Shown here piece after piece: positions 15,530-27,056 of a stretch of 64,000 nucleotides of DNA. The stretch is taken from the NCBI RefSeq assembly GCF_000003605.2, contig NW_003119425.1, positions 807,238 to 871,237 of the forward strand. Direction: 5' to 3'. Position 1 is the stretch's first letter, and every line of letters starts with the position of its first letter. The notes beneath the pieces are model-generated. The model was not told where the DNA came from. It saw nothing but the letters and a program-made list of their open reading frames with translations, and did no database searches. Made by a program: the position numbers and the translations under genes. This DNA comes from Saccoglossus kowalevskii. Taxonomy: Eukaryota; Hemichordata; Enteropneusta; Harrimaniidae.

Positions 15530-16620
15530 AAAATCAATGATTTTTTTCAGTGGCTGTGTGACCTTGTGTCTGACACATTCATATGCAAATGACTAATCTG
15601 TGAAACAAACAGGGGCGGAGACAAACCACTCGAATGTTTGGAAACACTCATTGTGTGTCAGATAGCTACTGATAACACATCCTAACATTGCTTTGTCTTT
15701 ATCTTTGAAACATATTTGAGTTTATCTTTGAAACATATAGGCACACAGATTAAACCTGTGTTGTTGATTTTGGAAAACACCACTGAGGCTGCCTTGCTTC
15801 CCTTCAGAAAATATACATTTTAACCAACTTACATGACATTCTATGTTATGTTGACTTTATCATATGAAAGTTTATAGTGCATTTCATCAATTAATAAATA
15901 AATGTGAAAATCGTAATTTTCAACACAAATAATAGTCTCGCTACCTTAAACCGACACCGGTATTTACAAGAAAATAAGTGCATATACTGGCCAATAAACT
16001 TAAAATCATCACTAGTGATTGCGTAAATGTACGTATGTCCATTACTCGTATATTAACCATACGATACGCACGCTGTTTTTTCATAGATACTAATGAAATT
16101 TGGATTTGCTACAAAGCAGGTAATTTGCATTTGTGCAATTATTTTCCTGTTCGTAAAACACATACGTGTTCTGTGGAACATAGGTGGCGTTTGCACTAAG
16201 CCCCGGTAGACCGAGGGTCTAGTCAAAGGTCTAGATTCATATTTTCTGTGAACTTAATGCCATCTATAATATCTATATAGCGTAATGTATGTATCAAATA
16301 CATTTTAAACTACTCTGTTTACTGTTTCTCACACGGCTGATTTTTTTTTAATTTTGCGTAAGTTGAATCGCCGTGGTACATCTTGTCAAGCATGTTACGT
16401 TGTTGAATATTAAAACGATATACGATATTGAAAAAGATGGAAAATTTGGGTTAAAAGCGGATGACGATTGTTTCAAAATTGTCCTGACAATGACACTCAA
16501 AAGCTTTCAACATTACAAGTTTCACTTACACTTCGATATCTTTGTCTGAATAAAATTAATATCTTATTTTTCTGTCGTTTTCAAATGAGGCAATTTTGTT
16601 TTCAAACCTGAAAACGGGGG
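15530..16620. other. Anonymous non-coding DNA
   Basis: Nothing recognisable. A short local duplication of TTATCTTTGAAACATAT is visible at about 15700-15740. Confidence 0.5.
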
Positions 16621-16624
16621 GGGG

Positions 16625-17300
16625 TTATAATTTTACTTCAGTGCGTCCGTTTGTTTGTCCATACCAGAGTCTCAGACATCGGATCATACATTTGTACATA
16701 AATTTGTTCCATGATCTAAATCAAGATGGCTGAATGGTGGCCATTTTATGCTAACGAATCATGAAAATCAAACATTTCTGTAATTCCAGAACCGGATCTC
16801 AGTCATGCATGAACATACATCATTCGGACTCAGTATGTTCATTAAAAAATAACAGGTCTGTGATGCACTTATAGCCGACTGGTGTTTTTTTTTTCATTTA
16901 ATTATTTCTGACATACTTTGACGGATTACATTCAAATTTTACACATACATCACACATCATATGATATATAACCACATGCAGGTTTCATGTTCTAGTTCAA
17001 GATGGCCGGTCATTTTAGTGCTAACAAATCATCAAGCATTCCGGAACTGGATCTCGGTCGTGCATGGACATATATTATAAAAACTTGGTATGTCCAGTAA
17101 GCATGTTGGATCCTTGATGCACGTAATTCTTGTTCTTTTCCAGAAATGGCTGCCTGATGGCCAATTTGTTTTAATATATGCTGCTGCTTTTGGTCCATAT
17201 TGGACTGATCATACATCATGTAACACCTTTGCACGTGCATATGTGTCAGAATATCAATCAAGATGGCTGATTGTCATTTTCGTGCTAGAGATACTTTATG
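16625..17300. repeat. Threefold ~270 bp diverged repeat
   Basis: Three related units follow one another. The anchor word CAAGATGG begins at 16722, 16998 and 17259, giving spacings of 276 and 261 bp. Around each anchor the order is the same: a 'catacat' stretch, 'tcaaGATGGC', a 'cattttagtgctaac'-like stretch, then 'ccgGAaCtGGATCTC' and a 'catgcatgaacat'-like stretch. Divergence is high. A G9 homopolymer precedes the first unit (16617-16625). The same family recurs at 39.3-39.9 kb. This style of diverged repeat is common as dispersed DNA in marine invertebrates; its mobile-element class is unknown to me. Confidence 0.6.
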
Positions 17301-20300
17301 AATGTCATGGGCAGAATAAAAGAAGAGATAATGACTAAACACTAAAGTTGACAGTCATAAAATCTGGACGGGGACATACTATTGACAATGGCTTGTTTAA
17401 GTCGTTGTTTAGTTTATTTGCCGTGTTTGTGATGGATGTACGCAAGAAACCATTATATGCCGTGCATTTCTTTGGACTTGATCAGGCTGAAACGTATGGA
17501 CACATTTAAGAAGTCATCGATTATGACCATTTTCGTACAAACGTCTAAGAATTGACTTGTCTTACACTCAACTATAACTTGTTTTCGCAATTTTTGATTA
17601 TGCATAATTCAAGTCGGTATAGTAGATTGTATTCTGAGTCTTTTTAACTGACTCGTATATTATGTATGTGTACCTATAAACTTACATGTTTTCTGCTCTA
17701 AGTGATTAATTATTAATTTCTGTGCACGGATATTTTATATTGATACTGAGCCATTATTAAGGTATGGTTTATGTGGTACTATTATACTACATCTTCTTCT
17801 TCAGGCGTGTACAACTAGTGGAAAGGAATCAACGGATTAGTTCAATAGCAAGGTTAAGAATCGAATCCTGGACGATAAACTAGTGGATTATAGTGTCCTA
17901 CCTTATGTATACCACTTTTATGTTAATATTCGTCAATGCCTTTAGATTATATCTCAGACAAAAGCATGAGCCGGTGCTTAGGATTATATATTACGCACAG
18001 TCGAGTCTTTATTTCAAATAGTAAGAAGATTATTCTGGTAACAATGCTTGATGTATGTTAATTTGTTAGCAGACTGCCACATTAGATAACATGGCACAGT
18101 GTGATACAACTTGACAATCATCCGCATTTAACAGTAAAAACCGGTTCACACAATTGCACAATATATTTGATATTACGATCGTTATATGCTGTTTATGGAC
18201 ATTTTTATTACGGAATACCGGAGAGAATGTGCTAACGGACTCTACTGACTAAGTCTATAGAAGTTGTTCAACTCAAATGTTCAGGTATAATTTCTCTGCG
18301 TTTTTGTTACTTTGTTTTATTAAATCACTAATAATAGCCACACACTACAAAAGTGACGTACATTTTTTAGTTATGTTTCAAACATATTCTCAACCCCGAG
18401 CCCAGTGAGTTCTAGAAGACTAAACTTGGAACAGTTTATTTTTAACATTATACAATTTCGATAATTGCCAATTACCCCCTCCTTATTTACGTTTGAGGGT
18501 ATGGGAAACAGTGTAATGATTGCGAGTCCGTCATTATTTACATATTGCTTGATAAATTGGAACATCGGGTCAACCAAGAATTCTCGGATAACGACTTCCT
18601 GACAATTATTTTGTTTTCGAACTTATGCAACGATATTAGAATGCCATGGCCAAGCCCTGGTGTTTCTATGTTGGGGTATGTTCATCCGTAGTGCAGTGTA
18701 TCCATGCTGAAATGTTTCGTACGCGAATACGGTTACAACGGTGGTGAATATACCTTTCATACCCGAGTAACGCCGGGTGAGAGTCTTTTTGTTTACATTT
18801 TTTTTGGTTTGCTCCTACACTAAAAGAAAATTAATTCCTTGTCGTTTACATTTTCGAATTTATTAGGATAATCAAAAGGAATCAAAATTGTTAAATCCAG
18901 AGCAAAACAACCCCATCTAACGCCTCAAAATGCGCCCAAGAAACGAGCCTGCATTATTGGCAAATATTAGTGTTTTACACCGTAATGCAGTTTGTTGTCA
19001 GCCAGCATAAGAAATATTTTGTTTGTTTTACGTTTGGGCGAGTTTACGTATGTGTACGTTGCGTATCTTTATGCATAATAAATGTTCATATAATTAATTT
19101 GAATGTGTCGCTTGTATCTGTGTATGAACCGCTCTAATAACAATATTTCGTAACATACACTTGTATAACACGAATAACACATGAATGTATTGAATTTCTG
19201 TTGCGTGCATGGTTACGTGATAACTAGAACCAACGCGTCTTTATATTTTTGAACCTCTTGGCAATTTGTAGAATCCCAATATTGATTTTGTAGTTTTCTC
19301 GCAACATATTTTTATATTTGAAACTGTTTCTTTAATCCTATGTTGTTACTGAGTCATTGTTATATGTGATACTTTGTGTACTGTTCTTGATGATTTCGAT
19401 GTTATGTAACCATTTATATGCTATATTAGCTAAGAGTTACAATGTATTCTATGTCGTATCATACGTTTCTGTAACAGAACACCGTCGTTTGCTTTAATCT
19501 TCTAGATAAAGATAGACAATACATCGGCACAACTAGCTGATACTCATACCGTCGATTTTTAAACATGTCTTTGAACTAGACCGGATGCATTTTAGCACGC
19601 GGGATTTTGCCAAAATGTGTTGACTTTATGTGTTTATTCCTAAAATTTCACTTCACAGCACTTTTGTCAGATTAGTTAATACACCCATATTGACATAACT
19701 TCACTTATATGCTAAATTAAGATTGATATTTCCCGGCTCATCCAATACACATTATGTCTCATCCAATATAATTCACGGCTCATTTAAAATAAATTATTGC
19801 ATATGAGAATAATTGTAACGGGTTCGTGGTTTATATATACACATTACTGATCAAAACTTGCACATTTATCCATTAAACTATTATAAAATGGTGTTTCATT
19901 AAATTACCTATATTGTTTTATAGCAGACATGATATAGCAGACGATTCAGCTAGATCCAGTTTTCTGTGATTACCCTCTTCAATACTGTAATACTAGTGTT
20001 CTGTCTGCCGTTCTTACTAAAGAATAAAGTAACAGCTGCGTTGATGACATATATCAACTGATTACTAATATCTACACAAATTTGATAAAAATTAAAGTTC
20101 CCTTAAAATATTTCAAAAACCAAAACCTGCATTACATTTGCGACGAGCAGCAATTTTATATACCATTGTTAATATAGTAACAGTGTCTATTCATTCTTTA
20201 TTTGAGTAAGGTGTCACTTACTTAAGCATGCATGTAGATAAGCAATATTGTCTACCCTTCAGGGATAATTTCATTCAACAGCTCTTTGATAAGATGTTCG

Positions 20301-20410
20301 TAGTAATCATGTGCAAAGTGAAATGTCTATATCAGAGTAACCTCTGACCAGAAACCAATACTTAATCATGATTTAGCAGACATGTTTTAATATATCACTC
20401 ATTCTTAGTG
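17301..20410. other. Anonymous AT-rich non-coding DNA
   Basis: No supportable gene. A tRNA B-box-like word occurs near 17872, but no cloverleaf can be built around it. The open frame at 18371-18577 (minus) has no recognisable features. Confidence 0.5.
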
Positions 20411-20412
20411 CC

Positions 20413-20620
20413 AGATTCGCCTTGATTTTCAGATCTGAGAAGAATCGTCGAATCTCATCAACAAATAATTTAGATACAGTAGACACACTAACGATATTTA
20501 AAAAGAAATTTGACAGGATTTCTATGCGCTAATAACATGACACGATCGTGTAACATATATTGTAAATACTTTGCACAAACTCTGGAATAACAATTGAGAA
20601 ATAAAATGCTTGTTATGCCA
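20413..20620 (+). mobile_element. Probable LINE 3' end (C-terminus plus 3' UTR)
   Basis: The frame ending in tandem stops at about 20530-20535 reads RSEKNRR, then SSTNNLDTVDTLTIFKKKFD. This resembles the last residues of many CR1/L2/jockey-type reverse transcriptase proteins, where a 'WNSLP..VV.A.S...FK..LD' motif closes the protein. It is followed by an AT-rich untranslated stretch ending near 'gagaaataaaat', which suits a LINE 3' UTR. The diagnostic Trp-Asn-Ser-Leu-Pro word is not visible, and nothing upstream of about 20413 reads as reverse transcriptase, so this would be a short 5'-truncated insertion. The resemblance is moderate and could be chance. Confidence 0.38.
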
Positions 20621-21420
20621 AAACACTAAATTGAAAAACCTATTTGATGTTCAAATCAATTTTCATACCATTCAAATGTTGAAGATGTTATTATACATCT
20701 TCTGAAATTTCATCAATTCCTGACAGGATTATTCAAGTAATATTCTCCACACCTACCAATAATACATACCTACTCTATGGACGCATTCGTCAACAAAAAC
20801 ATTTGTCTTTTATCTTCACACTACGCAACACGTAGATATAGTGACAATGGTGCGTATATGTTTTCAATGTCTGTTGTATGGATTATTTCAGTGAACTGTC
20901 GAGGGATTACGAAAATATGAAACCATACTATCGTCTGACTGGAAGGCATAGGTTCGGTTGTAAACAATAAAAAATATATAAATAAGAAATTATTTATTTT
21001 ACTCCGAGGTAGAAAGACACACGATCGTTTTATATTAAGTTTCTCATAATCCAGATGAAATCCCGAAATATATCATAGAATTACATGATATTATTAACCC
21101 TATACTTTGCCAGATCATGGGTGTTGTGAATATGTTTTTTTGCAAGTTGACGTATTCTTGTGAACTTAATGTAATGTAATATGTAATATTACCGGCAGCT
21201 GTGTTCTATTCACGTAATAATTTACGCGTTGTACGTGATCATGTGGTAGATTGCTGGTGTTTATTTATAATTCATTGTTTTCATCTGTTTACATCATTGT
21301 TTTCAAATGATACTATACTTACTTACATCGATCGATCGATATGAATCGATATTGAGATATTGATTAATACTTCTTTGGTAATAACATTAGCCTGAACAAC
21401 GGTATGTGAAGGTAATATTA
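20621..21420. other. Anonymous non-coding DNA
   Basis: No gene seen. A short (ATCG)n run lies near 21328-21340. Confidence 0.5.
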
Positions 21421-23170
21421 TAGCCTGCACCAAACCACCAAGTACCTAGTTCACTTTTCCATAAACTTGGGTGGATCTGATCCTGCCGTAAAGCCAATCT
21501 ACATTTAATTATCAATTGAAGCCAAGTATGAAAATCCGCCTTAATCTGTCTGGGGCTTCAAACCAACCAGATAGTCTATTCTAAAACTCCAATAGGAAGG
21601 GGACGCAACCTAGAAAAAAATGTTAAAAGGTAAGAGTGAAATGCACAATGTTGTCAGACCATGATGTTGGCTCTGCTTGACTAACTCAAATCTAAAAACT
21701 AGAAAAACAAGTTTCTAACACTTACCTAAGATAACTTTCGTGAGTGAGGAAATGCTTTGTTGCACGTCAAATTTACTAGTACTTGGCACGACTATGCCCA
21801 CAGCATAGTCTCTAACTGGGGACTCAAATTGAAAATGAAACTCTGAGAAATGGTAAGCAGTGGATCAAGATTCTCCTGACCTTCTGTCTCATGGGATTTG
21901 GCTGTCAAATAATTCCCGTTGAAGACATCAGGCATCCAACAAAATCCTGTATTGAAAACGTGGCCAGTAGATACGCCTGGCTGAAAGGTCAGGGATATGG
22001 TATATGGCATATTCAGTTCAATCATGTCCGTCTTGGATTTGTTTATTTATTTAGCGAAGACTATTTTTTGCCATTCGGCTAATGGTCATATGGATGCTGC
22101 ACTAACATACAAACATATGTTTGTTGTTGCCCCTGATCTATTTCATTATCTATAGTAAAAGCAGGATCATAGCTGTAATTCCTCCTGGTCCTCCTTGACC
22201 ACAAAGTTTACCTCTCTCTCAGCTTAAAGCAGGGAAGAATAGACAACGTTTCAATTCAAAATTCACTGAGAACTGACTTTAGCAGTTTGAAAGAAGTCCT
22301 AATATGTAGTATGTCTAGTACTAGACTGGTGTTCTAGTCAATAACATCCTTAAGAAGACTTTTAGTGGTTGATGCTTTTCTATAAAACTGCTGAATTATC
22401 CACTCATTTTCACAGAAGCACTTAAATATGCTGTCAAATTAAAGCTTCTCTATGATGTTGTGTCAATATCGATGGGTCGCCTGGTAGGAGTTCTGACTTT
22501 GCTACCAGAAGTGACATAATTAGTGAAAAGTATGGTCTCACTTGCAAATTCGGAATCGCCACTGTCATTATGACATTCAGTATAGCAGCTACTTTCTCTT
22601 TTATTTTATGAATGAGTGGGAATTGTGAGAATACATGCATGTCTAAATTACCTCATGATATTGACATTGAATCCCTCGCATATGTGTGGAAGTCTGAGTA
22701 ATATGCCAAACAATCAGTAGAATTTGAAGTTTCTAGTTGGAGTATTAGGCTGCTGTCTAGAGACGGAAGACGTGTCAAACGTTGATCGAGTACAACTGCT
22801 TCCGCCACATCTGTGCATGGCTTTTGACCCTCGCCAGTTGAAAGCCTTCTACGTCGGTTACCTCGGTTCTCATTGCACCAACGCTACATCACCTCTTCCT
22901 ACAATAATGAATTGTTAACTGGTGGCATTCACTTTTGATATTTAGCGTGACAAACAAGCCACATCTCTGACATTGGTGTTCAGTGCTACCGATGAACCCA
23001 TTGGACACTACTGCATGTTATACATGTTAAATATCATACCCATGACTCTTTTAATATGTGCTAATAGCAAATTCCCCGCTGATTATGTTATATTTATTGA
23101 CTTGCTGCGCTCATAGGTGGTGCAACATTCTGTCTAAATTTTAGAATTTACTTAACCGCTTGGAAGATAG
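21421..23170. pseudogene. Coding-like but unidentified region, probably decayed
   Basis: The base composition here is less AT-skewed and several overlapping frames read like protein: 21792-22025 minus (includes GVSTGHVFNTGFCWMPDVF), 21891-22082 plus, 22434-22640 minus and 22724-22918 plus. No single frame stays open beyond about 80 codons, and I recognise no domain. It shares its strand at least partly with the longer minus-strand frame at 23174-23568. It could be a decayed host gene, scattered exons, or the remains of an unknown mobile element. I do not attempt to assemble a product. Confidence 0.25.
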
Positions 23171-23173
23171 GAG

Positions 23174-23568
23174 TTACTGAGGTTTCGCAAAGTCACAATA
23201 ACCAGTGCAAACTTTGGCATATACATACAAAAATGTATGCATCATATATGCAAAATAGAGAAAATTGGTGATAGTAAAATCAAATCCATAGTCATCCCAC
23301 CTGACTGTGGGACACGGACTGAACTTTGGCCATGAATCCAAATTTCTAATTTGTTTTGTGTCACGCAAATCAACTGATTCTCGTTGGTTCCCATAGTGAT
23401 ACCAGTAACGAGGTTTAATACATCTGGGAATCTGTAGATACTCAGCATAGTTATCATTCTGAACGCCGCCAACTTCTAATCCGACAGTACAGTCGGTTTG
23501 ATAAATACAAACAGCGTTAGCATTGGACATTCGGGACGAAATATTTAAATCATAATGTTGACCAAGAA
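23174..23568 (-). CDS. Unidentified coding-like frame, possible exon
   Basis: A minus-strand frame stays open from about 23568 to the stop at 23174. The first ATG, at 23530, would give 118 residues. I do not recognise the family. The translation looks like real protein: balanced use of Cys, Trp, Gly and Tyr, with words such as TVGLEVGGVQNDNYAEYLQI, PRYWYHYGNQRESVDLRD and PTVRWDDYGFDFTIT. The last ~30 residues are hydrophobic and aromatic and may be intron read-through, since a GTATGT donor-like word lies in that stretch. No Kozak-type start is evident at 23530, so it may be an internal exon entered by splicing. It lies beside the coding-like region at 21.4-23.1 kb. It could be a host exon, a pseudogene piece, or part of an unrecognised mobile element. 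Confidence 0.33.
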
Positions 23569-25580
23569 CATTTTCTCAACCAGGAGTCTCATAAAAACAA
23601 TGAGTCTGCAGCTCTGAGGCAGAAATGGCTTGCGGTATTTAAAAATTAATGTTGTTTTTGAATCATGGACGAGCCAATGCCCGAAAGTTTCAAACGTTGT
23701 ATAAATTTCGATATGTTATAGGTAAGTATTGCTTAAAGTAGTAAATCATTCATGGTGGGTGCCAAGTTTAAGCAGGATGTGCTCAGTAACACTTGACGTC
23801 AGAGTGAGCTATGTTTTGTAATGGATATTTCTTTTGATTGTAATTTTAGCGTGTTTGTATCCATATGAACTCCTTACCCCATACGATATTTAATTGTTTG
23901 CAACCTTTGCAAGACTCTTGTAGTAATTATGATTAGGAATAACAGAGGATTGGTAGTAACTGTAGAACTTTGCTTTTGAAGATGACGAATACATATCATG
24001 GAATAAAATGTTTGTCACTGGAGGGGTCGAGTAAGTGGCGTTATTCAGGTCGTGAATCACGTGCAAAAACTCGTATCATATGATTAGAAATAAATGATCT
24101 GATTGAATTATGTTAGGGATTACCAGCATGGTTACACAACCAGCAGATTATATCAAATACAATGTCGGGTTTGTCATGAATTGCCGCATGTACACTACCG
24201 GCGAAGCAACGTCTAATGTTAATTATCTGCATCTTATTGTGTCACATGCAGGTTCGCTCACATGGCGTGAACGAGGTATGTATTGTATTGAAAACGATTG
24301 TCACAGGTGACTGTGATGGAAAATGTGCAACATGGCTGTGATTGTTTCGAATCATAAGACCGTGAGTGCTCTTTTACCCCAATATGACAATATGTTAACC
24401 CTGATCGCGTACAGTGTTTACTAGGAAATAGGGAGATTAATCAGCAGTATATATTAAATTCCTAGAAACACGATGTATGCATGCGTTGTTAGCTCAATGT
24501 TCAATACACACGTTTGCGTAAGTAGTAAATACATCGCAGTGTTCTATAATGTGAAATGAACTGGCGTTTCGATATTACAACTTTCGAATGCCGATCATGA
24601 TTCTCCTTTGCGTATCATTTGTGTATCTTTTACAATACATGCAATTCATTACATTTTGTTTCGAGAAGGTACTTATTAAATCTCACCGACAGAAGAATTT
24701 TCAAAGCATAAGGCTCAGTTACGTGTCGAATATATTGCAATCACTTAAGCGAATAATTATTCATTTGATTGCATACAAAAAAACACTATGCAGGTTTTTT
24801 TTCAATGAGTAAGTAGCCTCGTTAAAACAGTATGTAAACTTAGTAGATAATAAAAACGTCAGTGACACACCGTGTGTTATTCAGCCCTAGAATCGTATAG
24901 GTTATCTCCTTAATCGTGACAGTACAAACGGATGTCATCGATGGGTTTATATCAATATATCTATTTGAACCCCCGAGTGTACATTCATCTGTGGGTTCAC
25001 ATCAACCTAATTCGCCGTTTCAAAGCAACGCTCTGGAATGTTACAATCCGTCTTCAACTTTGTGATATTTGCTAAATGAACAGTTCTTGAAATACCCGGC
25101 ACAAATATTATTTTAACTCGGTTTTAAATTAAGAGCAATGACTAAATATGGGATATTTATAGGAAAAAAACAATGAAATATGTGTTATTTGTACAAGCTC
25201 TCGCGTCATCGATTTAATACATCAGGATATGTTCGGATAAGTGTTTCCGATTTAATATCCGAAACATTATTACAAACTTGTGACGCCGGAAGGACTTTAT
25301 TTTCTCAAACCACGGCTGCTAACGTGATAATAAAAACACGGTGACGATAAAAAGAGAAATAATCCATGTATCAGGAACTTGAATGAATTATTTTTTTTTC
25401 AAATTACAAATGTGTTTTGTTTTTCTAATTACATTTTCGAGATGTTTTCAGGGTATCTGGTTGGTAAGTTGTGAAACAATAGTACCACGCAACCTAGCAC
25501 AAGTGTAAACAGTACGGGCGTATAAATACAAGCACATGTGCTTTGTTCGCAATATTATTAATTCTGTGTTAAGGTCAACT
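23569..25580. other. Anonymous non-coding DNA
   Basis: No recognised gene. Open frames at 24110-24310 and 24588-24812 (plus) lack motifs. Confidence 0.5.
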
Positions 25581-25583
25581 CAT

Positions 25584-25776
25584 CATGCATATCCAAGTCA
25601 ATTGTATCGTGTAGGGGTCGTGCTATCGACCTATTAATGCAAGATGTACAAATGATAGCTGAATCGTTGCAACGAACATTAGACAGTATTAAATTCGAGA
25701 AAATGACCCACTTCCTGTGACTTTGAATTGATGTGAATCATCTCATTTTTGTGTGTACAGTTAGTTTGTAATAGAA

Positions 25777-25867
<91 letters not shown>

Positions 25868-25868
25868 A
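25584..25868 (+). mobile_element. SINE/LINE-3'-end-like unit with (AAAT)n tail, copy 1
   Basis: A ~190 bp unit (25584-25774) runs directly into about 23 copies of AAAT (25775-25868). The same unit is present in reverse at 26844-27056, also bounded by the tetranucleotide on its inner side. A fixed body followed by an (AAAT)n tail at one defined end is what LINE 3' ends and the SINEs that copy them look like. I see no convincing tRNA-type A and B boxes, so the SINE label is uncertain. Relative to copy 2 it carries an extra ~17 bp after the word CTGTGACTTTGA. Confidence 0.5.
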
Positions 25869-26843
25869 CTATTTTGCTGTTCATTAGTGGGCTTAACGAC
25901 CGGTTTATAATATGGTAGTCAACTGTCTATGTCGCAGATCAAACCGACAGTTCGTCTATAGAGTCTGACATAACTAGTAACTAGGGAATGGTTATAATCA
26001 ACATACAACCTGTTTTGTCATAAGAGATTCAATTTCACACCAAAATGAGTATGTGAGTGGGAGCGTCTCAATTAGGTATCATGAATCAGTATTAGGCATG
26101 AGTTCTTGTAGTTACCATGGGATACCCATTAACGATATTGAATGCAGCATGACAGTTTATCACTTGACGCATTTTCAACAACACCGCCGAACACGAAGAT
26201 AAAAAAATGACACACATGATGATTCATGTTTGAAATTTGTAAATACAGTGATGCAAGTTATGGGAATGTTTTTGACGCAGTGTTTGATTGGTACTTTCAG
26301 GAGAACATTTCAATTATTGCGAGGTATTGTGTTAGATACATTTGATGCAAATTTATACATAATTATAATTTTGATTACCAATAATATTCACGACACCCCG
26401 CGTGTTACGTCTGAATCGAGTAATCAAATAGTGAACATGCCCGAGTTCATAGAGTTCACAGGTTTCATTTAAAGGGCGGTAGTAGTCGTGCCGCGCATGT
26501 GCGACATTTCTGTTGATAAATATTGATTTTCTCACAATCCAATGCGCTTTTTGAATGAAATCACGAGTACGTGTTTTGCCCAAGGCGTCACTTGCACTAA
26601 TTACTGCCGGCAACTCCATCAATACCTTCCAAAAATCATCTAAGTAAAACTTTTAACCTCCCAGTTTGTACTAGTTGGTGTGCGCAATAGTCAAAATCGC
26701 CATCTTTGTTTACATGAGATAGACCTATATCTCGCACATGCGCGGCGGGACGACTAGCTTTCTTTAAATGTATGAAATTCTGACACACACAAGATATATC
26801 TCTTTCTTTTATGATTATAACATTCTATTGGGATCCAAGGTTG
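25869..26843. other. Spacer between inverted (AAAT)n units
   Basis: About 975 bp between the two inverted units. Overlapping open frames at 26230-26472 (plus) and 26353-26622 (minus) have no recognised domain. A CpG-rich word with CATGCGCGGCGGG lies near 26738-26750. No transposase signature is visible, which argues against a simple autonomous foldback transposon. Confidence 0.45.
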
Positions 26844-26882
<39 letters not shown>

Positions 26883-27056
26883 TTAGCACTATTACTGTAC
26901 ACACAAAAATGTCAAAGTCACAGAAAGTGGGTCATTTTCTCGAACTATAATAATACTGTCTAGTGTTCGTTGCAACGATTCATCTATCAATAGTACATCT
27001 TGCATTAATAGGTCGATAGCACGACCCCTACACGATACAATTGACTTGGATATGCA
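26844..27056 (-). mobile_element. SINE/LINE-3'-end-like unit with (AAAT)n tail, copy 2
   Basis: On the minus strand this reads as the same ~170-190 bp body as at 25584-25774, ending in about ten AAAT copies (26844-26884). Shared stretches include GGTCGTGCTATCGACC, TTGCAACGAAC and TTTTTGTGTGTACAGT. The outer boundary of both copies is the palindromic word ATGCAT; beyond it the flanks do not match. The tails face each other. Confidence 0.5.

Noticed and set aside
14781-15596. Long open frames across the first N run (both strands)
   Set aside because: Nearly all residues are unknown; the frames are open only because N cannot encode a stop.
17815-17890. tRNA gene or tRNA-derived SINE
   Set aside because: A B-box-like AATCGAATCC is present, but no matching A box at the right distance and no acceptor or anticodon stem can be drawn.
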